Of a stretch of DNA of 64,000 nt, positions 8,074-16,415 are shown piece after piece (position 1 is the first letter of the stretch; every line of letters starts with the position of its first letter). Source of the stretch: Sphingobium faniae (GTDB taxonomy: Bacteria; Pseudomonadota; Alphaproteobacteria; Sphingomonadales; Sphingomonadaceae); contig FMTU01000007.1 in the NCBI GenBank assembly GCA_900100475.1, positions 62,001 to 126,000 of the forward strand, given 5' to 3'. The position numbers and the translations under genes were made by a program. Below the pieces are notes generated by a model. It was not told where the DNA came from, did no database searches, and saw nothing but the letters and a program-made list of their open reading frames with translations.

Positions 8074-8676
8074 TCAACGGAAGCCCAGAGTCCTCAGCGC
8101 TTCCACCACCTGAGGCCGCATCTGCCACTCGAAATGCCCTGAATCCATGTTGCGGATAACCCTCTCGAGAAGGCTGGTTTCGGGAAACTCTGTGTCCAGC
8201 GCCGGATCCCGAGCAATGGCGCAGGTCCATATTTCCGTGCCGTTGGCGCGCCTCGGAGGGCTGAAATCCGTTTCAGTCGCTATCAGCTTTCCAAGCTTGC
8301 CGTAATGCAGATTGGCGGCCCCGTAGCCGTCATACCCCGCTGCCTCAGCGAGCCTCGTTGCTGAAATGAGAAAGTCCGGAGCCTGGAAATGAGCCTTGAG
8401 CATGTTCCGGTAAGGATCGCTGACCTGCGGCAGGACGATGAGAAAAGCCTTTTCATACACCTTGGCCGACGGCGCTCCTTCCCTGTCACGCCCGGAAATT
8501 TCCAGCTCGTCAAGCTGGTCGAGGTCCGTCCTGAGCGCGGCGACCGCATCTTCCCGCGAGCCTGCCGTCTTGCGGGCGACGAGAACCTTGCCACGATAGG
8601 CGTGAGCTCCCCATTGCGTGCCGAGCGGGCCTGACTTGATATCGTACCTGCCGTATTTCTCGGTGCGGTAGCTCAT
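8074..8676 (-). CDS. Unknown 200-residue protein at the end of the MORC/Z1 block
   Basis: No family recognised. The protein starts MSYRTEKYGRYDIKSGP, with AAGGAT as a ribosome binding site 6 bases before the ATG. The middle contains LAEAAGYDGYGAANLHYGKLG, a Gly/Tyr-rich segment that resembles the helix-turn-helix-like leader found in some HNH/restriction proteins; this resemblance is from memory and untested. It is the last of seven same-strand genes with the AIPR gene upstream and is convergent with the serine recombinase (59 bases apart). Membership in the MORC/Z1 system is inferred from orientation only; the 85-base gap leaves room for a separate promoter. Confidence 0.6.
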   Translation of the reverse strand: MSYRTEKYGRYDIKSGPLGTQWGAHAYRGKVLVARKTAGSREDAVAALRTDLDQLDELEISGRDREGAPSAKVYEKAFLIVLPQVSDPYRNMLKAHFQAPDFLISATRLAEAAGYDGYGAANLHYGKLGKLIATETDFSPPRRANGTEIWTCAIARDPALDTEFPETSLLERVIRNMDSGHFEWQMRPQVVEALRTLGFR

Positions 8677-8761
8677 TTACACATCCTTCAGGCTCGGACA
8701 AAAATCTGAAACGCCTTCCAACCGGGGGTGGCAATGCCTGCCAGCTCCACACTTCTGTCTG

Positions 8762-9100
8762 TTATTCCTCGATTCCAAGCCGCCTGCGTTTCGCCGCTTT
8801 TCGGGCGAGCCGCTTTTCCCGCAGGCTCGTGGCATCGATATCGGAGATTGAGACGTTGGCGCCGTTGGGTGTTCGCCATGCCGATCGACCGAAGAGATCA
8901 TTCAAACCTTCTCTGGTGAGCAGGACGGGAGGGTGTTCTTCAGCGTGCCACTTGGCGCGCTGCTCTGCACGATCCGCGGTCACAGCAGCACCAACGGCAG
9001 CGGCACGGCTGATCCTACGCTTTTTCGGGGGCGAGTGCGAAAACCACCCGGACTGGGGACCGACAATGGTTGAGCCACCCCTGTAGCCGCCTTTACTCAA
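8762..9100 (-). CDS. Unknown small basic protein, MSKGGYRGGSTIVG type
   Basis: 112-residue protein. The longest frame starts at 9184, but the TTG at 9100 is the likely start because GGGAG lies 7 bases upstream and the sequence from there (LSKGGYRGGSTIVGPQSGWF) matches a recurring N-terminus that I have seen on small proteins in defence islands. The rest is Lys/Arg-rich, with KRRISRAAAVGAAV and a C-terminal LARKAAKRRRLGIEE, so nucleic acid binding is plausible. It lies 108 bases after the AIPR gene on the same strand. Function unknown. Confidence 0.6.
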   Translation of the reverse strand: MSKGGYRGGSTIVGPQSGWFSHSPPKKRRISRAAAVGAAVTADRAEQRAKWHAEEHPPVLLTREGLNDLFGRSAWRTPNGANVSISDIDATSLREKRLARKAAKRRRLGIEE

Positions 9101-9208
9101 TTGTTTTCTCCCTGATGCGCCAGCACTTCTGGCAAGCTGGCGGGGGCAGCGTGGGCCGGGCAAGCAGCAGCATGTCAGCCCCATCCCATCGCACTGAGGA
9201 GCGCCTTC

Positions 9209-11002
9209 TCATGAGACTGAAATCTCCGTTGGAAGTCGAGCAGGCAACGGGAAATCCTGCTGCCTGACATGTTCCCAGCATTCCTGCTTCTTGGCGAATT
9301 CCGGGATTTGTTTACCGCCCGCCCGCTCGATCATGGCTTGGAAGACGATATGTGACCAGTCAAGGAGGAGCTGCAGGAATTCTTCCGAAATGCCCTGCTT
9401 GCTCCAGATCCGCTCGAAATCGACGCGGCCATCAAGACGGCTCGCCACAACCGACACCAGATACGCAGCGACGTTTGCCTGCCCCTGAGGGAACATCCTC
9501 TTCACTTTGCCATGAACGGTCCGGAAGATGAGGGCCTTTGCGATCATCTCGCGATACCATGAAACGCTGAGTGGATCGGGAACGATCTCCGGCGCTTCGT
9601 CGAGCTCATCCATGAACGCCTTGAAGTTCTTCTCTCCGCCCAGGCTGACAATGTGCGGCAGCAGGCGCCATGTCTGGATATATTTGGCAACATCGTTCTT
9701 CGAGAGCTTGCGCGAGGAAGGAACGGCTTCCCTGAGCTTCCGCAGCCGGGCAGGCGTGGTGCCTTCGCGGGCAAGCAGCACGTTGTAGCTACCAGCGGCA
9801 CGTTCATAGAACCAGCGGCCAACCCCGTCGGGAAGATAGGTTGAATTCGCCAGCTTCTCGAGCTGCACATGAAAGGCGCGGTTGGCCGAAAGGTCGGAAT
9901 TCTTGACTGCGTTCTGGCTGTTCGCGAAACGCGAAATGTTCGAAATGAGCTTCTCGCGCCCGGCTTCTTCCGCTCCGCGAAGGATGATGATCTTGGCGGG
10001 TACGCGGACGCGTGAAAGATCTACGTCCGGCACCCGCCGCTTGGCGAAATAGATCGACGCAGTGGTCTGGCCGCCATTCACGATCTGAAAGCCCTTCATG
10101 AATGCAATGCCGACCTCTCCCTGTGCGGTGCGCTCAAACCTGGCCTCATCCGCGACGATGACCAGACCGTTGTTGAATGCCATGAAGTGCTCGGGTTCCT
10201 CCCGAAGGGTGACACCAATTCCCTTGTTGTGTTTCCCGGTGACGCCGAGAAAAGACCGGACGTTGGCTTCCAGCAGCTGCTGCCCGTAACGCTCGTAAAG
10301 CGCCCGCAGCACTTCGCCGGGCAGGGCTGTCAAAGCGAAGTCATAATCTGCCACCTGATCAGGAACGTAAACGCAGCTGAGGGCGGTGCCGATCGTTTCA
10401 GTGAAGTTGATGGCGATCTCGTCCCGCGGCTTCCCGGCCGCCGAATGCCGATAGAGACGCTCGATGTCCATCACCTCGATGGCCACGAGCTTTCCTTCGA
10501 TTTCGGCGCCGCTGAAACGTTTCTTTTCCGACTGGCCATCCGTGATCACAAAGATCCGAACCTGATCGATGTCCTTCCAGTGCTCCTCCGTCTCCATAAC
10601 CAGCTGATACACGGGGTTGCTGGAGTCCATGACCTTGCCCAGCTTCCCACGCGCCGCGTTCATGAGGAACTGGAGCGCCTGACGGCCGGCTGTCTGGACA
10701 TCAGCGGCGGAAACCGACTGAAGCTTGGCGGTGCCAAGATAGAGGCTCACGAATATATCGAGCTGTGAATGATCGTCCGCCAGCGCATAGCCTGTCATCC
10801 TAAGGTTTGCGTTACCGACCCTGGCCTCATAATGCTGAACCTGAGGCTCGTCACACAGGCCGGCATCTTCCAGATGCTCCATGACCACTTCTGCAAATAC
10901 AAGCTCCTCGCTCGGGAAGGGGCCGTCGCCAGCCGCAATGCGATCCGCCACTTCCGCCTGAATGCGCAGTCGGGTTGTGTTGAGGAAGTCCGTCAGTTCC
11001 AT
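9209..11002 (-). CDS. AIPR-family protein
   Basis: 597-residue protein of the AIPR (abortive infection phage resistance) family. Recognisable blocks are the conserved centre LGVTGKHNKGIGVTLREEP, FMAFNNGLVIVADEA, FQIVNGGQTTASIYF and ISRFANSQNAVKNSDLSAN, about residues 225-375. These FNNGL, NGGQTT and N-x-Q-N-x-V motifs are the family hallmarks; the fold is thought to be a DNA-manipulating or nuclease-associated module, but the reaction is not established. The ATG at 11002 is 2 bases after the DUF4420 stop, so it is the fifth gene of a very tight operon with the RNAP-mimic protein, GHKL ATPase, Z1 ATPase and DUF4420 nuclease. Confidence 0.9.
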   Translation of the reverse strand: MELTDFLNTTRLRIQAEVADRIAAGDGPFPSEELVFAEVVMEHLEDAGLCDEPQVQHYEARVGNANLRMTGYALADDHSQLDIFVSLYLGTAKLQSVSAADVQTAGRQALQFLMNAARGKLGKVMDSSNPVYQLVMETEEHWKDIDQVRIFVITDGQSEKKRFSGAEIEGKLVAIEVMDIERLYRHSAAGKPRDEIAINFTETIGTALSCVYVPDQVADYDFALTALPGEVLRALYERYGQQLLEANVRSFLGVTGKHNKGIGVTLREEPEHFMAFNNGLVIVADEARFERTAQGEVGIAFMKGFQIVNGGQTTASIYFAKRRVPDVDLSRVRVPAKIIILRGAEEAGREKLISNISRFANSQNAVKNSDLSANRAFHVQLEKLANSTYLPDGVGRWFYERAAGSYNVLLAREGTTPARLRKLREAVPSSRKLSKNDVAKYIQTWRLLPHIVSLGGEKNFKAFMDELDEAPEIVPDPLSVSWYREMIAKALIFRTVHGKVKRMFPQGQANVAAYLVSVVASRLDGRVDFERIWSKQGISEEFLQLLLDWSHIVFQAMIERAGGKQIPEFAKKQECWEHVRQQDFPLPARLPTEISVS

Positions 11003-11004
11003 TT

Positions 11005-12018
11005 TTATTCAAGCCCCAGTTCCTGGAAGAGCATGTCCAGATCAGCAAGGCCCGCTTCGACCCCATCGATTTCGATTTCGTAAGCGGCCTTGTGAACAGG
11101 TGCCGCGATATTGCCGCGGAACAGCCTCGGAAAACCCGGCCCAACCCTGAATACCCGCTCTTCCGTAAGCGACAGGCGGCGGGCGTATGCGCCGGCATGA
11201 TCATCGTGATAGCCCACGGCAAGCAGCTTTCCATCGAAAGGCGTTCTGGCCCCTTCGTCCGCCAGCCTGTCCCGAAGCTCGGCTATGAGCTCAGGCAGAG
11301 TGAGCGCCGCGGCATCTTCAGCAAAGCGCAGTGCCAGCAGAAAAAGAGGACTGCACTCCGTATCATCGAGTTGTTCGAGCGACTGGATTTTCGCATTGAA
11401 CCCTTCAATCGCGGTTGAACTTTTCACTTCAACCGCTCCGGAGCCGATCCGGTAATCCTGAGCGCCGCGCAGAGGCCCATCCCATGTGCCAACAGCGAGC
11501 ACGCCCGGCATGCGTCGGTCCAGCAGGCGGCGCAGGAAGCAGAGTTCCCCGAAAAGGCCTGTCTGCGCATCAGGTCCGAGGGGACCATTCCTTGGGGGCT
11601 GCATGAACAGCTGCCAGGCCACCACGCGATCCAGAAATCTGTCGACGAGTATGGGAGGCGAAAGCGACTGGCTGCGGTCAAGCAGCGCCAGTATGTCGCT
11701 GGCCATTGTATGAAAGATATCCAGCGGACCCGACTGGTTTCGGACGAGGGCGATCGCTGAGCGCCCCAGACCGTCGTCATCCGACTTCGACCTCATCACC
11801 TCGAAGCCGCCGCCTTCAGGCAGTTTTCGGGTGCTGCTGATCGTCGCGCTCGGAAATCCGATCACCAGAGCCTCGAGATCCTGTGGAAATCTGCGTGCGG
11901 CGTGAGCGGTGAAGGTGGAAGGCTGCCTTACCGGGATCAGCTTCCACTCAGCACCATCGCTGCCGCTGGACAGCGCTTTCCACGCGATCGTCAGTTCATA
12001 TTCAGTCTGCCCAGCCAT
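11005..12018 (-). CDS. PD-(D/E)XK motif protein (DUF4420)
   Basis: Predicted nuclease subunit of the MORC/Z1 system, 337 residues from ATG 12018. That start overlaps the Z1 gene by 17 bases; the longer frame to 12117 is inside Z1 and unlikely. The catalytic core appears around residues 185-200: an Asp in AQDYRIG, then GAVEVKSS (E-x-K). Before it, QTGLFGELCFLRRLLD supplies the conserved Glu of the first helix, and GWDGP-like GTWDGPLRG matches this family. The linked Z1 and AIPR genes are the usual neighbours of DUF4420 proteins. Substrate unknown; DNA cleavage after ATP-driven remodelling by Z1 and the GHKL ATPase is the working inference. Confidence 0.9.
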   Translation of the reverse strand: MAGQTEYELTIAWKALSSGSDGAEWKLIPVRQPSTFTAHAARRFPQDLEALVIGFPSATISSTRKLPEGGGFEVMRSKSDDDGLGRSAIALVRNQSGPLDIFHTMASDILALLDRSQSLSPPILVDRFLDRVVAWQLFMQPPRNGPLGPDAQTGLFGELCFLRRLLDRRMPGVLAVGTWDGPLRGAQDYRIGSGAVEVKSSTAIEGFNAKIQSLEQLDDTECSPLFLLALRFAEDAAALTLPELIAELRDRLADEGARTPFDGKLLAVGYHDDHAGAYARRLSLTEERVFRVGPGFPRLFRGNIAAPVHKAAYEIEIDGVEAGLADLDMLFQELGLE

Positions 12019-14857
12019 TGACCTGCGTCCAGAGTACGTTGTTGACTTCATAGGGGACGCGAGTTCCCGAATTGCTGCCTGGGAAGCTGATTGCCCACGC
12101 GAGCACGGGAGGTGCACCCTCTATTTCACTGACGTTGCTTGTCTGCGGATCCAGCAGATAGAGCATCAGCAGACCCTTTTTCGGTTCTGCGTGAGGTCCA
12201 AAGCCCCTGACCTCCCGAAGCGCGGGGCCGGAAGGCTCGTCGGGCGCTTCGAGCGTCTGATTTCGTCCTGCGTCACCCTGCCATCTGTCGCGGGTGATCG
12301 AAAGGGCAGCATCCCACTGGCCGGCTGAGACATCGATATGTTCATCGCGAGGCGAAATCAGGGTCTTGATAGAGTATCGATCGGAGTGAGACCGGTTGCG
12401 TTTGCGCGTGAGCAGCTCGATCGGAAGATCGCCGATCACGGGTGGCTTTCCCGTGTCAGCAGCGTCATCGCCCTTGCCGACAAGCGCCACCGTCCAGTCA
12501 GTCAGTTCTCCGGATTTCGCCATCTGATCGATGAACTGGGCTATCACGGGCGATACCACGCGCATCGAGGCCGGATGCGTCTGATAGTCACGCAGGAATG
12601 CGGAAATCAGTGTGTGAGGCACGCTTCGCCACAGATGACCAGCCCATGACTGCCCATTCAAGCGGCGTTGTTTTGACAGCGGCGCCGGCGAGCCCATTGA
12701 GCTGATCAGGCGCTCGCCGGCTTTGAAATTATGCCTGATCCCGTCCATGTTGTTGGGAAAAACAATCGTTTGCAGGAGGTCGCCGCTGAACGAAAGCATC
12801 AGCGTCTTGGAAGCTCTCATCTTGGCCGGAGAGGTGACCGTCATCACCGAATGCGACTGGACCTTGAGGCCGTACTCTCTCGGGGTAGCGCCCACTGCAA
12901 CCATCTGGTCGAATTCGCTGCGCATTTCCTCGGCAGCCGCGGCGATATGACCGAACCATTCGACCAGTTCACCCGTCGTGTAGAGACGGCATACGTCGAG
13001 ATAGCCGTCGCGGTAGCCAAACCATCGGCCCATCTGCATCAGGGTATCGTACATCTTGGCAGTACGCAGGAAATAGCTGGTGCAGAGCCCTTCCAGGGTC
13101 AGGCCACGCGCGAGCTTGTCTCCGCCGATCGCGATGACCTTGAGTCCGGTCGCCTCGTTATCGGCATAATCGAGAGCATCCTTCGCTGTGCCATTTATCT
13201 GCCGCACGCTGATGTCGGCCAGAATTTCGGGAAGCACCTGACGGATCTCTTCCCAGGCACAATCCCCCACTGGAACGCTCTCGGGCATCGCTTCGCGGAT
13301 ACGTCTGGCCGCGGGTTGAAATTCGTCTTCCCATTGGCTGCGAAACTGCGCCTCCAGCGCATGAAGGTCGATGCCGCGCATGAAACGCTGGCGCATCTGC
13401 CGCACATATTCTTCGACCTGTCGGGTCACCTCCTCCTGCACCGACGTAAATCTCGATACATGGACCAGCATGGAAGAGTGCCTGTTATACTGGCCGCGCA
13501 GCCGCCGAACCGAACATGCGAGGACGAAGGCCCTCACGGCCTCTTCAAGAGAAGGTGGCAGGCGCTTCTCCCCTTCGTACGTCGGGATGTATCCGTTCTT
13601 GTGGGACGGTCTCATCCACGAGGAATATTCGTCATCACGCAGTTCGCGGATCAGGGGAAGTTCGTCGCTCTGGCTGTTGCCATAGCCGAAAACCCTGGCC
13701 GGTCCGACATAATTGGAAGGTGCCGCGAGATTGACGATGAACGAGGAAGGAAAGAGGTCGGGGCCATGTTCCCGTGTCGCGCCCTGCTCATGGATGAATA
13801 TGTTTGCAAATGGGGTTGCCGTATAGCCCACATAGGCTTTCCGGGTGAATGCATTCAGAATGGACCGGATCAGGCGATTGATCGTCTTGGGTTCATATTC
13901 CGGATCGGGCTGGCCATTGTCGTCCATGACCTGCTCGCCGGTATCGACCGATCCATGATCGGATTCATCGTCGATGACGAGCAGCGGCAGTTTGGTGACC
14001 AGCTTCCGCCCGGTCTCCTCATCCTGCGCGTCCCAGGCATGATTGTTGATCCAGTAGAGCAGCCGCTCGAGGACGGTCTTGTTCTTCTTGACCACGAAAA
14101 GCCAGGGGCGCTCCTCCGGTGTCACGCCGAGGGTTCTTGAAGCCTTGGTATCGAAGTCGCCCTTATCGGACCGGTTTGTTGCGAAGTTGGGGCGGATGGA
14201 ATGATCCCGATCTATTTCCCCGACACCAATGATCGGCTTTTGATCGATGTTGGGGATTGTCGCAAAGCCAAGAAAGCCTTCATCGAGCCGCATCTGAGTC
14301 TGTGAGCGCAGATTGTTGTGCAGACCCGCCAGTACGATGATGATCTTGTAACCTGCGTCCGCAGCCTTGCAGATGAGGCCTGTATAATTGCCGGTTTTAC
14401 CTGACTGGACATGTCCCACCACGAGTCCACGCCGGTCCCAGCGATCCTGCCGGCGCGGATCCTCCAGCTGCTTGAGAATATCATCGGTAGCTTCATCGAG
14501 CGCATCGACCGCCCTGGGAGACATTCTGGATTCCAGCCAGGTCGCGTACCTGCGCCAGTAGCGCCAGTCATTCTTCCGAGCGGCATTGAGCCAGTCCTGA
14601 TGGTCCTGTTCAGACGCAAGTGTCGAGCTTTTGCCTACCGTCTGGCTCGACCGTCGTATCAGTTCAGCCATGAGGAGGTCACGGTCTGCTTCAACTGACA
14701 GATCAGGCATAATGATGGGAACGAGCGTTGTCAGCGCCTTGTCCAGCTGCTGACCAATGACCTCTGGCGTGATGACCTGCCCGGACGGAATTTGCCCGAG
14801 CAGCATCTGCACAAGCTTCACAATCTCGACATGAGCCTTGTCCTGTACGTCAGGCAT
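12002..14857 (-). CDS. Z1-domain P-loop ATPase
   Basis: Large ATPase of 951 residues from ATG 14857 (AGGAGAATAT before it). The Walker A motif GHVQSGKT is at about residues 148-155, the Walker B-like DDESD at 296-300. A helicase-like C-terminal lobe has IAIGGDKLARGLTLEG and QMGRWFGYRDGYLD (arginine-finger region) near residues 600-650. These are the hallmarks of the Z1 family, a superfamily II-like ATPase seen in predicted restriction systems. The gene overlaps both its upstream GHKL partner and the downstream DUF4420 gene. It likely couples ATP hydrolysis to DNA translocation or unwinding for the complex; that role is family-based inference. Confidence 0.93.
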   Translation of the reverse strand: MPDVQDKAHVEIVKLVQMLLGQIPSGQVITPEVIGQQLDKALTTLVPIIMPDLSVEADRDLLMAELIRRSSQTVGKSSTLASEQDHQDWLNAARKNDWRYWRRYATWLESRMSPRAVDALDEATDDILKQLEDPRRQDRWDRRGLVVGHVQSGKTGNYTGLICKAADAGYKIIIVLAGLHNNLRSQTQMRLDEGFLGFATIPNIDQKPIIGVGEIDRDHSIRPNFATNRSDKGDFDTKASRTLGVTPEERPWLFVVKKNKTVLERLLYWINNHAWDAQDEETGRKLVTKLPLLVIDDESDHGSVDTGEQVMDDNGQPDPEYEPKTINRLIRSILNAFTRKAYVGYTATPFANIFIHEQGATREHGPDLFPSSFIVNLAAPSNYVGPARVFGYGNSQSDELPLIRELRDDEYSSWMRPSHKNGYIPTYEGEKRLPPSLEEAVRAFVLACSVRRLRGQYNRHSSMLVHVSRFTSVQEEVTRQVEEYVRQMRQRFMRGIDLHALEAQFRSQWEDEFQPAARRIREAMPESVPVGDCAWEEIRQVLPEILADISVRQINGTAKDALDYADNEATGLKVIAIGGDKLARGLTLEGLCTSYFLRTAKMYDTLMQMGRWFGYRDGYLDVCRLYTTGELVEWFGHIAAAAEEMRSEFDQMVAVGATPREYGLKVQSHSVMTVTSPAKMRASKTLMLSFSGDLLQTIVFPNNMDGIRHNFKAGERLISSMGSPAPLSKQRRLNGQSWAGHLWRSVPHTLISAFLRDYQTHPASMRVVSPVIAQFIDQMAKSGELTDWTVALVGKGDDAADTGKPPVIGDLPIELLTRKRNRSHSDRYSIKTLISPRDEHIDVSAGQWDAALSITRDRWQGDAGRNQTLEAPDEPSGPALREVRGFGPHAEPKKGLLMLYLLDPQTSNVSEIEGAPPVLAWAISFPGSNSGTRVPYEVNNVLWTQVNGWAD

Positions 14858-14874
14858 ATATTCTCCTGGAAAAT

Positions 14875-16404
14875 TCACGCGGGCAGCTTCGCCACAAGAT
14901 CCGGGAACCGGTCGAAGGGAGCCATGAGGAGCATGCGGGCCCGTGCCTCTTCCGGCTGGAAACCGCGATGTTCGACGAGATTACCCCATGTAATCTGCAT
15001 GAGCTCGAGCACTTCAGGCTCGGGTGCGCCGCTGAATCCGTTGGTAGGGGTTTCGGTGTCTTCGGCTGTGTCGAGCCAGATCCGCTGAACCGGCACAGTT
15101 TCCTCGATGATCCTCAAAAGGGCATTCAGCTCTTTCCTGAGGGGCCCCGATCGATCCAGCAGGGATCTGATGGCTTCGTGCTCACGCGAAATTCGGTAAC
15201 GGGTTGCCCCGGCGGATTTCTCGGCCACCCATGCCTCGACGACTGGCTGACGCTGCGGCGCAGGACTCCACTGGCCTCGGTGGGCGAAGACCCTGCGTGC
15301 TTTCTCGCGCGCTTCCTGCGCCAGCATCAGCAGCTGCCTGCGAAATCTCACCGGCACGCGGGCCGAGGATTTCCGGATGTCGATCTTCCAGTCAGCATCA
15401 GCCGAATTGGGGATGTCCAGCCGAATCCGTGCAAGCCGGTGAGGCTCATCCCGAGTGAGCGATCTTCCGGCATGTTCGAGACCCATCCAGCCCCCGGCGA
15501 CAAGCAGCCTCCGATTCCTGTAGATGTAGAAGCCCTGCTGGACGATCCATCCGCCCGGGCCGGCCGCCTGCTCCAGTTCCCTGGACTTGAGCATGTCCTT
15601 GTGCGGAAGCACATGACACTGCACCCTGATGTCACTGCCGCCTGAGAGGGTGTATTCCGGCGAGGCCCATGCCTTGCCCGGATGTCCCACCATGAACGGA
15701 TCCCATGGCGCTATGGGCTGACCGTTCAGCGTAAGGAGCAGTCCATCACCCCCGCTCCCCAGCAGCCGGTGAAAGGTCATGGCAAGGTGCTTCTGGACTT
15801 CATCCTGGAGGTTCAGATAATCCTGAACGGTGAAGCCCTGACCTGCAACGCGGTCAAGCTTTTCCCACAGGACAAGAGTGCCGTGGGGGACATTCTCCAG
15901 CGCATCAAGGCGGCTGATGGATGCCAGGTCAGGGCCTTCGTAGAGATGCCAGCCCTCGTTGCCGGGTACCGAGAGGAGATCGAGGTCCCAGCGCAGGCAG
16001 ACCTTTCCTTCGCCTTTTCTGCGGGACGCCACGGTGAGCCGGCGCCCCTGAGAAAAGGAAGCGGTCTTCAGCCCCAGTCCGAAACGCCCGAGATCGCTGA
16101 CGCTTCGCTCCTCCAGAGGATTTCTCGCCCCCAGCTGCATGGCATTTTCCAGCTCGGCATCGTCCATGCCCCGACCATCGTCCAGGATGGTGATGTACGG
16201 GTCTGCCTCATTCCACTCAAACTGGATATCAACCGAGCTGGCGCCCGCCGAGATGCTGTTGTCGACGATGTCGGCAAGAGCGGTTGCCGTGCTGTAGCCG
16301 AGCCCGCGCAAGGACTCGGCCATGGCATGGGCTCGCGGCGGAGCACTCCGCCGACCTGCTGTGATGTTATTCAATTTCGCCCCCCGATTGCGAAATATCA
16401 GCAT
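14875..16404 (-). CDS. MORC/MutL-type GHKL ATPase
   Basis: ATP-binding protein of 509 residues from ATG 16404; a TTG at 16419 overlapping the upstream stop is an alternative start. It carries the complete GHKL (Bergerat) set: N-box ALADIVDNSI at residues 43-51, G1 box DDGRGM at 75-80, and G2 box LGRFGLGLKTASFSQ at 105-119. A transducer-like domain follows. MutL-like ATPases of this type, linked to Z1, DUF4420 and AIPR genes, were described by Iyer, Abhiman and Aravind as bacterial relatives of eukaryotic MORC proteins. ATP-driven dimer clamping on DNA is the expected activity. The C-terminal 150 residues lack motifs I can name. Confidence 0.9.
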   Translation of the reverse strand: MLIFRNRGAKLNNITAGRRSAPPRAHAMAESLRGLGYSTATALADIVDNSISAGASSVDIQFEWNEADPYITILDDGRGMDDAELENAMQLGARNPLEERSVSDLGRFGLGLKTASFSQGRRLTVASRRKGEGKVCLRWDLDLLSVPGNEGWHLYEGPDLASISRLDALENVPHGTLVLWEKLDRVAGQGFTVQDYLNLQDEVQKHLAMTFHRLLGSGGDGLLLTLNGQPIAPWDPFMVGHPGKAWASPEYTLSGGSDIRVQCHVLPHKDMLKSRELEQAAGPGGWIVQQGFYIYRNRRLLVAGGWMGLEHAGRSLTRDEPHRLARIRLDIPNSADADWKIDIRKSSARVPVRFRRQLLMLAQEAREKARRVFAHRGQWSPAPQRQPVVEAWVAEKSAGATRYRISREHEAIRSLLDRSGPLRKELNALLRIIEETVPVQRIWLDTAEDTETPTNGFSGAPEPEVLELMQITWGNLVEHRGFQPEEARARMLLMAPFDRFPDLVAKLPA

Positions 16405-16415
16405 TTTCAGAGAGA

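Noticed and set aside
12731-14140. 469-codon plus-strand frame inside the Z1 region
   Set aside because: The Z1 frame on the minus strand has clear Walker motifs and tight gene coupling; the plus frame has none.
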